A stretch of DNA of 34,444 nt from Citricoccus sp. CH26A (GCF_000224415.1 NZ_AFXQ01000031.1:1-34444); one strand, 5' to 3'; positions 25,096 through 33,890 are shown, counted from the stretch's first letter. A program made the numbers and translations. Notes: generated by a model from the letters alone, not told the origin.

Positions 25096-26619
25096 TCAGC
25101 CGGCGGGGGAGTCGTCCTGCAGGGACAGGGTCCCGTCGCGCCGGCGCCGGAGCAGGTCGACGACGCCCGCGAGCAGCGTGACGGACAGGAAGCCGGCCAC
25201 CACCGCCACGGCGGCCACGGCGGCCTCCCCGTAGACCAGCTGGCCCGGTTCGGCCCCGTCGCCCCGGACGCCGAGCGCGGCGTAGAAGGCCGCGGTCACG
25301 GCGGCCAGGCCGATGGCCGTCATCACGCGCTGTGCGGTCTGGGAGACCCCACCGGCCGCACCGGCCGCGCGCAGCGGGACGTCGTGCATGGTCAGCACCT
25401 GGGTACTGGTCATCACCAGCGCCTGGGCGGGGCCCAGCAGCGCCAGGGCGGCAGCAAGGGTCCAGTACGGCCACTCGCCGGCGGCGATCCGCTGGAAGGC
25501 CGTCCCGCCCAGGGCCATGGCCACCAGGGACAGGAGCGCACCGGCCACCACGAACACCGGACCGAAGCGGTGGACGAATCCGCCGATGGTGGGGGAGAGG
25601 ACCATGATCAGCAGGGACGCGGGCAGGCTGGTCAGGCCCGCGGCCAGGGCCGGCAGTCCCAGGCCCTGCTGGGTGACGATGGCCTGGACGGCCCAGAGTC
25701 CGGGGGTGGCGGCCAGGAAGGCCGCCGTGGCCACCGTGCCGATCGTGAACGAGGGGATACGGAACAGCGAGGGGTCCACCATGGGAGCGCGGCCCGTGGC
25801 CGCCTGACGGGACTTCATCCGCGCCTCCCACCACCACCAGAGCCCGGCGAAGGCGGCCGAGGCGGCCAGCAGGAACCAGGTGCCCGGCAGGATGAACGGC
25901 ACCATGATCCCGACGACGGCCGCGGCCAGCAGCAGCGCGCCCACCGGGTCGAGGGCGGCCAGGGAACGGTCCGCCTCCGCCGACCGCGGCCGCGCCGGCG
26001 GGTGCAGCCAGTACGCCGTCAGGGCCGCCGCGAGCAACCCGATGGGCACGTTGACCAGGAACGTGGCGCGCCAGCCCCACTCCGGGCCGAGCACGTCGAC
26101 GAAGACCCCGCCCAGCGTGGGACCGATGCTCACCCCGAGCCCCACGATGGTGCCGAGCATCCCGTAGGCCCGGCCGCGCGCGCGGCCGTGGAAGACGTTC
26201 TGGATGATCCCGATGATCTGGGGGTTGAGCAACCCCGATCCCAGGCCCATCAGGATCCGGGCGAGGTTCAGCACCAGTGGGTCACCGGCCAGTCCCGAGG
26301 CCAGGGAGCCGGTGACGAAGACGAGGATCCCGGTGATGAAGAGCGGCTTGCGCCCCCAGAGGTCGCCCGCCCGGCCGGCGGGCACCATGGACACCCCGAA
26401 GGCCAGCGAGTATCCGGCCAGCACCCACTGCAGGTCGGCGGCGCTCGCGCCCAGGTCCTGCTCGATCGCCGGCAGGGCGACGTTGACGATGCTCACGCTC
26501 ATCAGGGACATGAACAGCGGCACCAGCAGCACCGTGAGGATCCGTGCCCCGCCCGGGGGCAGGGCGGCGCCGGCGCCGTGGCCGCGGGCGGGTGGCGGGC
26601 CGGCGGGCGGTGTGGTCAC
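25096..26619 (-). CDS. MFS drug-efflux transporter, DHA2 (EmrB/QacA) family
   Basis: A 507-residue, 14-helix drug:H+ antiporter. SMVPAGRAGDLWGRKPLF is the loop 2-3 motif, and GLGSGLLNPQIIGIIQNVF with GPTLGGVFVDVLGPEW matches helix 5 and antiporter motif C of DHA2 proteins. It should extrude hydrophobic drugs or metabolites; the substrate is unknown. It starts with GTG at 26619 inside the stop of the upstream MFS gene (GTGA overlap), so the two are co-translated. Its stop is only 5 bp from the convergent ABC-2 permease stop, leaving no room for a separate terminator. Confidence 0.9.
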   Translation of the reverse strand: MTTPPAGPPPARGHGAGAALPPGGARILTVLLVPLFMSLMSVSIVNVALPAIEQDLGASAADLQWVLAGYSLAFGVSMVPAGRAGDLWGRKPLFITGILVFVTGSLASGLAGDPLVLNLARILMGLGSGLLNPQIIGIIQNVFHGRARGRAYGMLGTIVGLGVSIGPTLGGVFVDVLGPEWGWRATFLVNVPIGLLAAALTAYWLHPPARPRSAEADRSLAALDPVGALLLAAAVVGIMVPFILPGTWFLLAASAAFAGLWWWWEARMKSRQAATGRAPMVDPSLFRIPSFTIGTVATAAFLAATPGLWAVQAIVTQQGLGLPALAAGLTSLPASLLIMVLSPTIGGFVHRFGPVFVVAGALLSLVAMALGGTAFQRIAAGEWPYWTLAAALALLGPAQALVMTSTQVLTMHDVPLRAAGAAGGVSQTAQRVMTAIGLAAVTAAFYAALGVRGDGAEPGQLVYGEAAVAAVAVVAGFLSVTLLAGVVDLLRRRRDGTLSLQDDSPAG

Positions 26620-27971
26620 GGATTCTCCTCGGACGGTGCAGGTGGGGGTGCGGTGGCCGAGGCGGGTGCCGGCGGCGGGGGCGGCTCAGCGGGGGCGGCG
26701 GGGCGGCGCAGGCGGCGGCCCTGGACGAGCCAGTACACCGGGACCAGGACCAGCAGGAAGGCCGCGAGGGTCCAGTACAGCCCGGCGGTTCCCTGCCCCT
26801 GGACGAGGATACCGGCCAGTAGCGGGCCCAGGCCCATGCCGGCGTCGATCCCCAGGAAGAAGGTGGAGGCGCCCATGCCGGCCCTCTCGCGGGGCACCTG
26901 GGTGACGCAGATGACCTGGCCCGCGGACAGCAGCTGGCCGTAGCCCAGCCCCACGAGCACGGCGGCCAGCAGCAGCACCGCGACGTTCGGGGCGACGGCG
27001 ATGACGGCCAGGCCCGCGGCGAACAGCACGAACGCCGGCAGCATCACCACGTTGGCGCCCCGGCGGTCCATGAGCGTTCCGGTGAACAGGCGCGAGGTCA
27101 GCACCGTCACCGCGTACACGCCGAAGAACAGGCTGGCAGAGGCCCCGAAACCGCGCTCCTGGGTGAGGGTGGCCAGGAAGGTGACGATCCCGGCATAGCC
27201 CAGGGAGTACAGGGCGCCGATGAGCGCGGCGGGCAGCGCGCCGGGCTCCACGAACCGCGCCCAGCCGGGCCGGGGGCGGCCACCCTCCGCAGCGGCCCGG
27301 TCCTCGGTGCCGCCAGGGCGGTTCGTGCCGGAGGCCTCCCGCGCGTCGGCACGGGCGTCCCGCGGGCCGTAGTCCATGGCCAACGCGATGAGCAGCCCGA
27401 TCAGGGACACCGCGGAGGCGGTGACGGCCATGACGCCGAAATCGGCCCCGGACAGCGCTAGGCCGATCATCGGGCCGGCGGCGACACCGATCAGGGTGGA
27501 GGAGGAATAGTGGCTGGTGCCCTCGGACAGCCGCGTCCCGGGGATCCGGTTGACGGCGGTGGCCGCGATCACGGAGGAGCCCACGCCGAAGGTCACGCCG
27601 TGGACCGTGCGCACCACTAGCAACAGTCCGACGGTGGGCGAGGCCCAGTACAGCAGGGGAGCGGCCACGAACGCCGCGAAGGAGAGCAGGAGCAGCGGCC
27701 GGGCGCCGAACCTCTCGATGAGGGGGCCCGCGAAGAACCGGGAGACGAGCGTGCCCACGATGAACACGGACGCCACGGCCCCGCCGACCGAGTCGCCCAC
27801 CAGGAACCGGCCGACCACGAATCCGGCCACCGTGGAGAGCAGGAAGTGGATGTTGAAGAACATCATCACGTTGGCCAGGCAGGCCAGCACGAACCCCCGG
27901 TTCCAGAGGCGCGTCCCCTGTGGCGGGGCCGGGGCGGGCCCGGCACAGGGCGTCGGGGGGATGCGGGACAT
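26616..27971 (-). CDS. MFS transporter, 12-helix DHA1-like
   Basis: A 451-residue major facilitator. Helix 1 begins LWNRGFVLACLANVMMFFN, the loop 2-3 motif is RFFAGPLIERFGARPLLLL, and the second half has SRLFTGTLMDRRGANVVML. A charged Arg/Asp/Ala-rich cytoplasmic loop of ~45 residues links the halves. A Pro/Ala-rich tail of ~30 residues ends the protein. It resembles small-molecule or sugar efflux members of the arabinose-efflux-like group; the substrate is not deducible. ATG at 27971 is preceded by TATCCT with a 7-nt spacer (leaderless). It overlaps the downstream DHA2 gene by 4 bp, forming a two-pump operon. Confidence 0.88.
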   Translation of the reverse strand: MSRIPPTPCAGPAPAPPQGTRLWNRGFVLACLANVMMFFNIHFLLSTVAGFVVGRFLVGDSVGGAVASVFIVGTLVSRFFAGPLIERFGARPLLLLSFAAFVAAPLLYWASPTVGLLLVVRTVHGVTFGVGSSVIAATAVNRIPGTRLSEGTSHYSSSTLIGVAAGPMIGLALSGADFGVMAVTASAVSLIGLLIALAMDYGPRDARADAREASGTNRPGGTEDRAAAEGGRPRPGWARFVEPGALPAALIGALYSLGYAGIVTFLATLTQERGFGASASLFFGVYAVTVLTSRLFTGTLMDRRGANVVMLPAFVLFAAGLAVIAVAPNVAVLLLAAVLVGLGYGQLLSAGQVICVTQVPRERAGMGASTFFLGIDAGMGLGPLLAGILVQGQGTAGLYWTLAAFLLVLVPVYWLVQGRRLRRPAAPAEPPPPPAPASATAPPPAPSEENP

Positions 27972-27978
27972 ACCTCAC

Positions 27979-27984
27979 AGGATA
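27979..27984 (-). promoter_or_regulatory. -10 element, leaderless promoter of the two-pump MFS operon
   Basis: TATCCT on the minus strand ends 7 nt before the ATG at 27971. Confidence 0.6.
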
Positions 27985-28047
27985 GGCATTGGGGCGCCGG
28001 GCCGGGACGGTCGGCCGCGGGATGCGACGGCGGTGCCGCGGGTGCGG

Positions 28048-28053
28048 GATAAT
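28048..28053 (+). promoter_or_regulatory. -10 element, leaderless promoter of the small membrane protein
   Basis: GATAAT ends 7 nt before the ATG at 28061 and differs from the TATAAT consensus at one base. It is the strongest -10 of this set. Confidence 0.65.
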
Positions 28054-28060
28054 CGAGGGC

Positions 28061-28678
28061 ATGCAAGCAGTGGAGAGTGGATCCCCCCGTCATGACAGCA
28101 GGCCGGGCAGCCGGACCCGGAACTGGGCCTCGAAGGGCAGCGGCATCACGTTCGCCGTGATGGTGGGCGTCCTGCTCGTGGCGTTGCTGTTCGCGGCCAA
28201 CCAGAACGACGTCATCGGCTGGCTGCTCGTGGTCATCTCCGCCGGCTGGCTGCTGCTGGCGGTCCTGGTGGTGCTGGGCGTGCGCCGCGGTGCGAAGTCC
28301 GTGGACCGGCGGATGAAGGACATGTCCGCGTCCCTGGCCCCGCGGATCCCCGAGGCTCCCACCACCCGGGTGGATGCCGACCGGGCCGCCGCGGACCCGA
28401 TGCGGGACACCAAGCTGGACCACTCCTTCAAGATCGTCCAGGTGCAGGTGCGCGTGGTCACCGAGGAGATGGACAAGGGCGAGGCCGCCGACACGGACAT
28501 GGTCGCCCGCGCCCTGGAGACCATCCACATCACCGCCTCCAACGCCCGCGACATGCTCAAGGAGTCCGGTGTCGGCACCGCCGGACCCGGGCGGCCGGCG
28601 TCGAGCTCCGGCTTCGGCTCCGGACGCGGTTCCGGAGCGGGGCCCGAGGCCCCGATTTCCGGCGAGGTCATCAACTGA
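28061..28678 (+). CDS. Two-helix membrane protein of unknown function
   Basis: A 205-residue protein I cannot name. A short polar N terminus is followed by two hydrophobic helices (residues ~28-47 and ~52-74) in a hairpin. A basic patch (RRGAKSVDRRMKDM) follows, then a cytoplasmic domain with LDHSFKIVQVQVRVVTEEM and ALETIHITASNARDMLKE, both probably amphipathic helices. The C terminus is Gly/Ser-rich. Codon use fits the neighbours, and the leaderless GATAAT promoter supports the start at 28061. Position next to xthA-trpS suggests conserved housekeeping synteny rather than a functional link. Confidence 0.75.
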   Translation: MQAVESGSPRHDSRPGSRTRNWASKGSGITFAVMVGVLLVALLFAANQNDVIGWLLVVISAGWLLLAVLVVLGVRRGAKSVDRRMKDMSASLAPRIPEAPTTRVDADRAAADPMRDTKLDHSFKIVQVQVRVVTEEMDKGEAADTDMVARALETIHITASNARDMLKESGVGTAGPGRPASSSGFGSGRGSGAGPEAPISGEVIN

Positions 28679-28687
28679 GCCGGCACC

Positions 28688-28720
28688 GCCGACCCGCGGC
28701 CTTGCCGCTGCGCGGTCGGC
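28688..28720 (+). terminator. Hairpin between the membrane protein gene and xthA
   Basis: GCCGACCCGCG (28688-28698) pairs with CGCGGTCGGC (28711-28720) with one bulged C and a 12-nt loop. It starts ten bases after the stop codon and ends two bases before the xthA -10, so it may both terminate and influence the xthA promoter. Confidence 0.55.
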
Positions 28721-28722
28721 GA

Positions 28723-28728
28723 TAGGCT
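28723..28728 (+). promoter_or_regulatory. -10 element, leaderless promoter of xthA
   Basis: TAGGCT ends 7 nt before the GTG at 28736. TTGCCG at 28702-28707 could be a -35, though the 15-nt spacer is short and it lies in the hairpin loop. Confidence 0.58.
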
Positions 28729-28735
28729 GGAACGC

Positions 28736-29653
28736 GTGACTTCCTCCGCTGCCCAACCGAGCCAGACCGCACCCACCGGGACCGAGGCGACCGACGCCGT
28801 GCCCGTGGTCCACGCCAACGCCAACGCCCCCAAGGCGCCCGGTGCGCTGCGCGTGGCCACCGTGAACGTCAACGGCATCCGCGCCGCCCACCGCAAGGGG
28901 ATGGGCGCGTGGTTCGCCGGACGCGGCGTCGACGTGCTGACCCTGCAGGAGGTCCGCGCCCCGCGCCAGATCGTGGAGGACCTGCTGGAGGACATCACCG
29001 GCCAGGACTGGCACGTGGTGGAGACCGAGGCCGCCGCCAAGGGCCGGGCCGGAGTCGCCATCGCCTCCGTCCTGGAACCGCAGGAGGTGCGCGTCGGGAT
29101 CGGGGACCCGTACTTCCACGATGCCGGCCGGTGGATCGAGGCCGACTTGACGGCCCCGGACGGCAAGGTCCTCACCGTGGTCTCCGCCTACGTGCACTCC
29201 GGTGACGTGGGCACGCCCAAGCAGGTGGACAAGTACCGGTTCCTCGAGGAGATGATCCGGCACCTGCCCGAATTGCGCGCCGAGAAGGACTACGCCCTCA
29301 TCACCGGTGACCTGAACGTCGGCCACACCGAGCGGGACATCAAGAACTGGAAGGGCAACGTCAAGAAGGCCGGTTTCCTCCCGGAGGAGCGCGCCTATTT
29401 CGACCGTTTCCTCGGCGAGGAGATCGGCTACCGGGACGTGCACCGCGACCTCGCCGGGGACGTGGACGGGCCCTACACGTGGTGGTCCATGCGCGGCCAG
29501 GCCTTCGACAACGACGCCGGCTGGCGCATCGACTATCACATGGCCACCCCCGAGCTGGCCGCCAGGGCGACCACCGCGGTCGTGGACCGCGCCCCCAGCT
29601 GGGACACCCGCTTCTCCGACCACGCCCCGCTCGTGGTCGACTACCAGTTCTGA
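28736..29653 (+). CDS. xthA: Exodeoxyribonuclease III / AP endonuclease
   Basis: A 305-residue Mg-dependent endonuclease/exonuclease/phosphatase-fold DNA repair enzyme. Motifs in order: [12 protein letters not shown] (Asn46), LTLQEVRA (metal-binding Glu72), [20 protein letters not shown] (catalytic Asp/Asn), [21 protein letters not shown] and [11 protein letters not shown] (catalytic His). It cuts at abasic sites and trims 3' ends in base excision repair. The first ~36 residues are a disordered extension, so translation may alternatively begin later, but the TAGGCT -10 with 7-nt spacing supports GTG at 28736. trpS follows after 16 bp and is probably co-transcribed. Confidence 0.94.
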   Translation: MTSSAAQPSQTAPTGTEATDAVPVVHANANAPKAPGALRVATVNVNGIRAAHRKGMGAWFAGRGVDVLTLQEVRAPRQIVEDLLEDITGQDWHVVETEAAAKGRAGVAIASVLEPQEVRVGIGDPYFHDAGRWIEADLTAPDGKVLTVVSAYVHSGDVGTPKQVDKYRFLEEMIRHLPELRAEKDYALITGDLNVGHTERDIKNWKGNVKKAGFLPEERAYFDRFLGEEIGYRDVHRDLAGDVDGPYTWWSMRGQAFDNDAGWRIDYHMATPELAARATTAVVDRAPSWDTRFSDHAPLVVDYQF

Positions 29654-29669
29654 GCCCTCAGGAGCCGAG

Positions 29670-30773
29670 ATGACCGAGACGACCACTCCCCGTACCCCCG
29701 CCCGTCCGACGCCCGCCGACGTCCTGGCCCGGGACACCGCCTCCACGGCCCACCTCGCCGGCGCCGGCACCCGGCACCGCGTGCTCTCCGGCATGCAGCC
29801 GTCCGCTGACTCGCTGCACCTGGGCAACTACCTGGGCGCCCTGGTCAACTGGGTCAAGGTCCAGGACGACTTCGACGCCTACTTCTTCATCCCGGACCTG
29901 CACGCCATCACGGTGCCCCAGGATCCCGAGGCCCTGGTGAAGCGCACCCGGGTGGCCGCCGCCCAGTACATCGCCGCCGGCATCGACCCCGAGCGCTCCA
30001 CCCTGTTCGTCCAGTCCCAGGTGCCCGAGCACGCCCAGCTGGCCTGGGTGCTGATGTGCATGACCGGCATGGGCGAGGCCCAGCGGATGACCCAGTTCAA
30101 GGACAAGGCCTCCAAGCAGGGCGCCGAGGCGGCCGGCGTCGGGCTGCTGGCCTACCCCATGCTCATGGCCGCGGACATCCTGCTGTACCAGCCGCACGGC
30201 GTGCCCGTGGGGGACGACCAGCGCCAGCACGTGGAACTGACCCGCGACCTGGCCCAGCGGTTCAACTCCCGCTACGGGGAGACCTTCGTGGTGCCGGAGG
30301 GCTTCTACCCGGTCAACGGCGCCCGGATCTACGACCTGCAGAACCCGCTGGCGAAGATGTCCAAGTCCGCGGAGTCCCAGAACGGGCTGATCAACATCCT
30401 CGACGAGCCCAAGGTCATCGCCAAGCGGATCAAGTCCGCCGTCACCGACGACGGCACGGAGATCCGCTTCGACCGCGAGGCCAAGCCCGGGGTGTCCAAC
30501 CTGCTGTCCATCCTGGCGGCGGTGTCCGAACGGTCCGTGCCGGAACTGGAGGAGGCCTACGCCGGCAGGATGTACGGCCACCTGAAGGTCGACCTGGCCG
30601 AGGCCGTCGTGGAGCGACTGGCCCCCATCCGCACCCGGGCCCTGGCCCTGATGGACGACCCGGCCGAGCTGGACCGGTTGCTGGACCGTGGGGCCGCCAA
30701 GGCCCGCGAGGTGGCCTCCCCGGTGCTGGCCGACGTCTACGCCAAGGTGGGTTTCCTGCCCCCGGCCCACTGA
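29670..30773 (+). CDS. trpS: Tryptophanyl-tRNA synthetase
   Basis: A 367-residue class I aminoacyl-tRNA synthetase charging tRNA-Trp. The HIGH-type motif lies in [18 protein letters not shown], the tryptophan-pocket segment includes [12 protein letters not shown], and the KMSKS loop is intact ([13 protein letters not shown]). [19 protein letters not shown] is the conserved central motif. A ~35-residue N-terminal extension precedes the catalytic domain. ATG at 29670 has GGAG 5 nt upstream. Only 16 bp separate it from xthA, leaving no room for a T-box leader, so it is transcribed from the xthA promoter. Confidence 0.97.
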   Translation: MTETTTPRTPARPTPADVLARDTASTAHLAGAGTRHRVLSGMQPSADSLHLGNYLGALVNWVKVQDDFDAYFFIPDLHAITVPQDPEALVKRTRVAAAQYIAAGIDPERSTLFVQSQVPEHAQLAWVLMCMTGMGEAQRMTQFKDKASKQGAEAAGVGLLAYPMLMAADILLYQPHGVPVGDDQRQHVELTRDLAQRFNSRYGETFVVPEGFYPVNGARIYDLQNPLAKMSKSAESQNGLINILDEPKVIAKRIKSAVTDDGTEIRFDREAKPGVSNLLSILAAVSERSVPELEEAYAGRMYGHLKVDLAEAVVERLAPIRTRALALMDDPAELDRLLDRGAAKAREVASPVLADVYAKVGFLPPAH

Positions 30774-30791
30774 GGCTTCACAGGACGTTCA

Positions 30792-30817
30792 CCCGGACCG
30801 GCCCGACGCCGGCCGGG
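30792..30817 (+). terminator. Hairpin after trpS
   Basis: CCCGG-a-CCGGC and GCCGGCCGGG pair to a 10-bp stem with one bulged A and a CCGAC loop, 18 bases after the trpS stop. No T tract. Confidence 0.55.
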
Positions 30818-30835
30818 AGCCGGGTTCCGCCCGTG

Positions 30836-30841
30836 GATAAT
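30836..30841 (+). promoter_or_regulatory. -10 element of the MacB-like exporter operon
   Basis: GATAAT predicts a start near 30848, giving a leader of about 32 nt with AAGGGA as the ribosome binding site. Unlike the nearby genes this one is not leaderless. Confidence 0.5.
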
Positions 30842-30879
30842 GAGAACGGCAAGGTGCCGGAAACCACGAAGGGAATCCC

Positions 30880-31800
30880 ATGTCAGCTGCCGTTCTCGAG
30901 ACCGAGAACCTGGTCAAGGTCTACGGTCGGGGGGAGTCCCGCTTCGATGCGCTCAAGGGGTTGACCTTCGAGATCCAGCAGGGCGAGTCGGTGGCGATCG
31001 TCGGCAAGTCCGGTTCGGGCAAGTCCACCCTGATGCACCTGCTGGCCCTGCTGGACGAGCCGACGGCCGGAGTCGTGGCCATGAACGGCCGCCCGGTCAG
31101 CCAGCTCAAGTCGGCGCAGGTCTCGGAACTGCGCAACGAGACCTTCGGCTTCGTGTTCCAGCAGTTCTTCCTCAACGCCAACCAGACCGTGCTGGAGAAC
31201 GTCATCCTGCCGCTGAAGATCGCCGGCGTGGGCCCGGCCGAGCGCAGGCGGCGCGGCATGGAGGTCCTGGAACAGCTGGACATGGCGGACAAGGCCCGGA
31301 ACAGGGCCACGGACCTCTCCGGTGGCCAGAAGCAGCGCGCGTGCATCGCCCGCGCCCTGGTCAACAACCCGTCCGTGCTCTTCGCGGACGAGCCCACCGG
31401 CAACCTGGACACCGCTACGGGCGAGGTCGTGGAAGACATCCTCTTCGGGCTGCACCGGGACCGGGGCATCACCCTCGTGATCGTCACCCACGACGACGAC
31501 CTCGCCGCGCGCTGCCAGCGTCGCCTGCTGATGCAGGACGGGATGATCGTGGCCGATGACTCGGGCGAGGCCGTGCGCTCCGCCGGGGCCGGCGTCGGGC
31601 AGTCGTCCCGGGAGGGCTCCCGCCGGGCGGGCGGGCACGGGAAGCACGCGGCCCCGGTCGTCGTGGACGGGCCGGGACTGGACGGACCGGGACCGGACAG
31701 ATCGGGACCGGACGGACCGGATGCCGGGCCGACGGCACCGGGCGCCGCGACGGCCGACACGGTCGGACAGGACGAGAACGCCGGGGAGGAGCGGGCATGA
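30880..31800 (+). CDS. ABC exporter ATP-binding protein, MacB/LolD-like
   Basis: A 306-residue ATPase. Walker A is GKSGSGKST (residues 42-50), Q-loop VFQQFFLNAN, signature LSGGQKQR, Walker B VLFADEPTGNLD, and switch VTHDDDL. ADEPTGNLDTATG is diagnostic of the MacB/LolD/FtsE group, which drives mechanotransmission rather than ordinary substrate transport. The catalytic domain ends near residue 225. The remaining ~80 residues are a low-complexity tail with DGPG/GPD repeats that is not part of the family. ATG at 30880 follows AAGGGA. It ends in an ATGA overlap with the permease gene. Confidence 0.9.
   Translation: MSAAVLETENLVKVYGRGESRFDALKGLTFEIQQGESVAIVGKSGSGKSTLMHLLALLDEPTAGVVAMNGRPVSQLKSAQVSELRNETFGFVFQQFFLNANQTVLENVILPLKIAGVGPAERRRRGMEVLEQLDMADKARNRATDLSGGQKQRACIARALVNNPSVLFADEPTGNLDTATGEVVEDILFGLHRDRGITLVIVTHDDDLAARCQRRLLMQDGMIVADDSGEAVRSAGAGVGQSSREGSRRAGGHGKHAAPVVVDGPGLDGPGPDRSGPDGPDAGPTAPGAATADTVGQDENAGEERA
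31670..31740 (+). repeat. Short degenerate repeats encoding the ATPase tail
   Basis: GGACCGG(G) and GGACGGACCGG-type units recur several times, encoding DGPG/GPD peptide repeats in the tail of the MacB-like ATPase. Confidence 0.6.
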
Positions 31801-33080
31801 GGGCCGTCGACATCGCGGGGACCGCGCTCGGCAACACGATGCGGTCCAAGACCCGGACCTTCCTGACGGTCATCGCGATCGTCATCGGCGCCTTCACCCT
31901 CACCCTGACCTCGGGTCTCGGGGCGGGCATCAACAAGTACGTGGACACCATGGTGTCCGGGTTCGGCGAGATCGACCAGATCTCCATCATGCCGGGGGCC
32001 GACGCCACGGCCCAGATGCCCGGCAGTTCCGGGCCGGTGGCCTACGACCCCGCGGAGGCGCAGGCCACCGGGGAGTTCGGGATGGCGATGCTGACCGATG
32101 AGGACATCGAGGCGATCGCCCGGGTCGAGCACCTCTCCAACGTGGAGCCGGTCGTGTTCGTGGCCGCCGAGTACCTGGAGACGGCCGACGGGGACCGGTT
32201 CACGCTGCAGTCGATGGACCTGCCGGCCAACGCCGCCGCCCTCGAGCTGGCCGCCGGGGCGAAACCGGCCCGGGACGCCATGGAGATCACCATCCCGGAG
32301 ACCTGGCTCGAGATCTACGGCACCGAGGACCCCGAGGCCGTGCTCGGGGAGACCGTGACCGTCGGGATCAAGGACCTGACCCAGCAGGTGCAGACCGTGG
32401 ACGCGCAGATCGTGGGCGTCTCCCAGGCCGCGATCTCCGGCGTGGGCGCCAGCCCCATGCCCTCCAGCGCCCTCAACGAGGAACTCCACGGACTGCAGAC
32501 CTCCGGGCTCGAGGTCGAGCAGCCGCAGGCCTACGTGCAGGCCGTGGCCGATGTCGAGGACATGGCGGCCAACGAACAGTCCGTCAAGGCCGCGCTGAGC
32601 GAGGAGGGCTTCATGGCGATGACCGTGGAGGACCAGCTCGGCGTCATCACGGGCATCATCGACACCGTCACCTGGGTGCTCAACGGCTTCGCGCTGATCG
32701 CCCTGCTGGCGGCCAGCTTCGGCATCGTCAACACCCTGCTGATGTCCGTGCAGGAACGCACCCGGGAGATCGGCCTGATGAAGGCCCTGGGCATGAGCGG
32801 CGGCAAGGTGTTCGGGCTGTTCTCCATGGAGGCCGTCATGCTCGGGATCATGGGCTCGGTGATCGGCGTGGGGCTGGGGGTCGTGGTCGGCCTGGCCGGC
32901 AACGCCGCCCTCGTCAGCGGCCCGCTGAGCGGGGTGGCCGGGCTGTCCCTGTTCGCCGTGGACCCGATGGCCCTCGTGCTGATCGTGCTCCTGATCCTGG
33001 CGATCGCCTTCCTGGCCGGCACCATGCCCGCGGCCCGGGCCGCGAAGAAGGATCCGATCGAGGCACTGCGGTACGAGTGA
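31797..33080 (+). CDS. ABC exporter permease, MacB/FtsX-like
   Basis: A 427-residue permease with four helices: one near the N terminus (TFLTVIAIVIGAFTLTLTSG) and three near the C terminus. They flank a ~230-residue extracytoplasmic MacB-PCD-like domain, about residues 45-275. QERTREIGLMKALGMSGGKV is the signature coupling segment that contacts the ATPase in FtsX/MacB permeases, and the end reads MPAARAAKKDPIEALRYE. It starts ATGA-overlapped with the ATPase gene. In Gram-positives such pairs export or sense antimicrobial peptides or move lipids and lipoproteins; no two-component system adjoins this pair, which argues for export. Confidence 0.92.
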   Translation: MRAVDIAGTALGNTMRSKTRTFLTVIAIVIGAFTLTLTSGLGAGINKYVDTMVSGFGEIDQISIMPGADATAQMPGSSGPVAYDPAEAQATGEFGMAMLTDEDIEAIARVEHLSNVEPVVFVAAEYLETADGDRFTLQSMDLPANAAALELAAGAKPARDAMEITIPETWLEIYGTEDPEAVLGETVTVGIKDLTQQVQTVDAQIVGVSQAAISGVGASPMPSSALNEELHGLQTSGLEVEQPQAYVQAVADVEDMAANEQSVKAALSEEGFMAMTVEDQLGVITGIIDTVTWVLNGFALIALLAASFGIVNTLLMSVQERTREIGLMKALGMSGGKVFGLFSMEAVMLGIMGSVIGVGLGVVVGLAGNAALVSGPLSGVAGLSLFAVDPMALVLIVLLILAIAFLAGTMPAARAAKKDPIEALRYE

Positions 33081-33091
33081 CGATCGGGTAC

Positions 33092-33108
33092 GGCCCGGCG
33101 TCCGGGCC
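33092..33108 (+). terminator. Hairpin after the MacB-like permease
   Basis: GGCCCGG-CGT-CCGGGCC is a perfect 7-bp stem with a 3-nt loop, 11 bases after the stop. It may partly terminate or separate the next gene. Confidence 0.5.
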
Positions 33109-33146
33109 ACAGCACGCATCCATCATCACGTGAGAGGGGAACACCC

Positions 33147-33791
33147 ATGACCGAGAACCCACCCCAGCACCCCGGTGCGCCGCAGGACCCCTACGGCGCG
33201 GCCCAGCAGCAGCCGAACCCCGCTGCACCCGGTGTTCCGGGATCCCGGTACGGTACGGCGGCCTACGACCCCGGGGCGGTGGGCCAGGAGATGGCCGAGC
33301 CCAAGGGCTGGGCCCGGTTGAGGACGCTGACCCTGGTGTCCTTCGGGATCCATCTGGTCTCCGGTGTCCTCGGCTTCGCGGGCCTCAACGAGGACCTGAT
33401 CCGGGAGACTGCTGCAGCGCAGATGGAGTCCCAGGGGATGGCGGCGTCCGAGGAGATCATCGAGCAGTCCGTCCAGCTGGGCATGGCCTTCGGCCTGGCC
33501 ACGATGATCGTGAGCATCGTGCTGGGGATCATCCTGTACCTGCTGGTGTTCTTCGGCCTGCGCGGCGGCAAGAACTGGGCACGGATCCTGGGCACGGTGC
33601 TGGCCGCGGTCGGCACGCTGTACACGCTAGTCGGCCTGGCCGGGATCGGCGTCACCCTGGCGATCTCCCCGGTCATCGGGACCCTGACACTGATCCTCAG
33701 CGTCCTGTTCGTCATCGTGAACATCTGGTGGATCGTCACGGCGTTCTCCAAGGACGTCAACGCCTACGTGCGGGCGCGCTCCGGCCGCTGA
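33147..33791 (+). CDS. Four-helix membrane protein of unknown function
   Basis: A 214-residue protein. The first ~45 residues are Pro/Gln/Tyr-rich (PQDPYGAAQQQPNP), a common cytoplasmic tail of actinobacterial membrane proteins. Four hydrophobic helices follow: LVSFGIHLVSGVLGFAGL, a longer one including IVSIVLGIILYLLVFFGL, ILGTVLAAVGTLYTLVGL, and LTLILSVLFVIVNIWWIV. ATG at 33147 has GAGAGGGG upstream. It lies 66 bp after the MacB-like permease and may be an accessory of that exporter, or independent. I cannot assign a function. Confidence 0.78.
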   Translation: MTENPPQHPGAPQDPYGAAQQQPNPAAPGVPGSRYGTAAYDPGAVGQEMAEPKGWARLRTLTLVSFGIHLVSGVLGFAGLNEDLIRETAAAQMESQGMAASEEIIEQSVQLGMAFGLATMIVSIVLGIILYLLVFFGLRGGKNWARILGTVLAAVGTLYTLVGLAGIGVTLAISPVIGTLTLILSVLFVIVNIWWIVTAFSKDVNAYVRARSGR

Positions 33792-33801
33792 CGGCACGGT
33801 A

Positions 33802-33840
33802 CGCGAAAGCCCCCCGGGAGAATCCCGGGGGGCTTTCGCG
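33802..33840. terminator. Very strong bidirectional terminator
   Basis: A perfect 18-bp stem, CGCGAAAGCCCCCCGGGA against TCCCGGGGGGCTTTCGCG, with a GAA loop. AAAG/CTTT in the arms supplies the weak pairs needed in both directions. It lies between the convergent membrane protein gene and sdhB. Confidence 0.92.
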
Positions 33841-33890
33841 TGGTGGGGGAGCGGGGTCCCCGGCCCTGTACCGCTAAGGGTTCAGGACGG

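Noticed and set aside
23219-26943. Very long open frames (over 900 codons) antisense or out of frame to the ABC-2 permease and MFS genes
   Set aside because: They lack recognisable domains, are rich in Arg/Gly/Pro/His as expected for shadow frames in 70% GC DNA, and lie wholly over genes with clear family motifs.
29654-29669. Possible T-box leader for trpS
   Set aside because: Only 16 bp separate xthA from trpS, far too short for a T-box, and no specifier structure is seen.
31797-33080. Bacitracin-type resistance permease (BceB)
   Set aside because: The protein is 427 residues with four helices, not the ~650-residue ten-helix BceB form, and no two-component genes adjoin.
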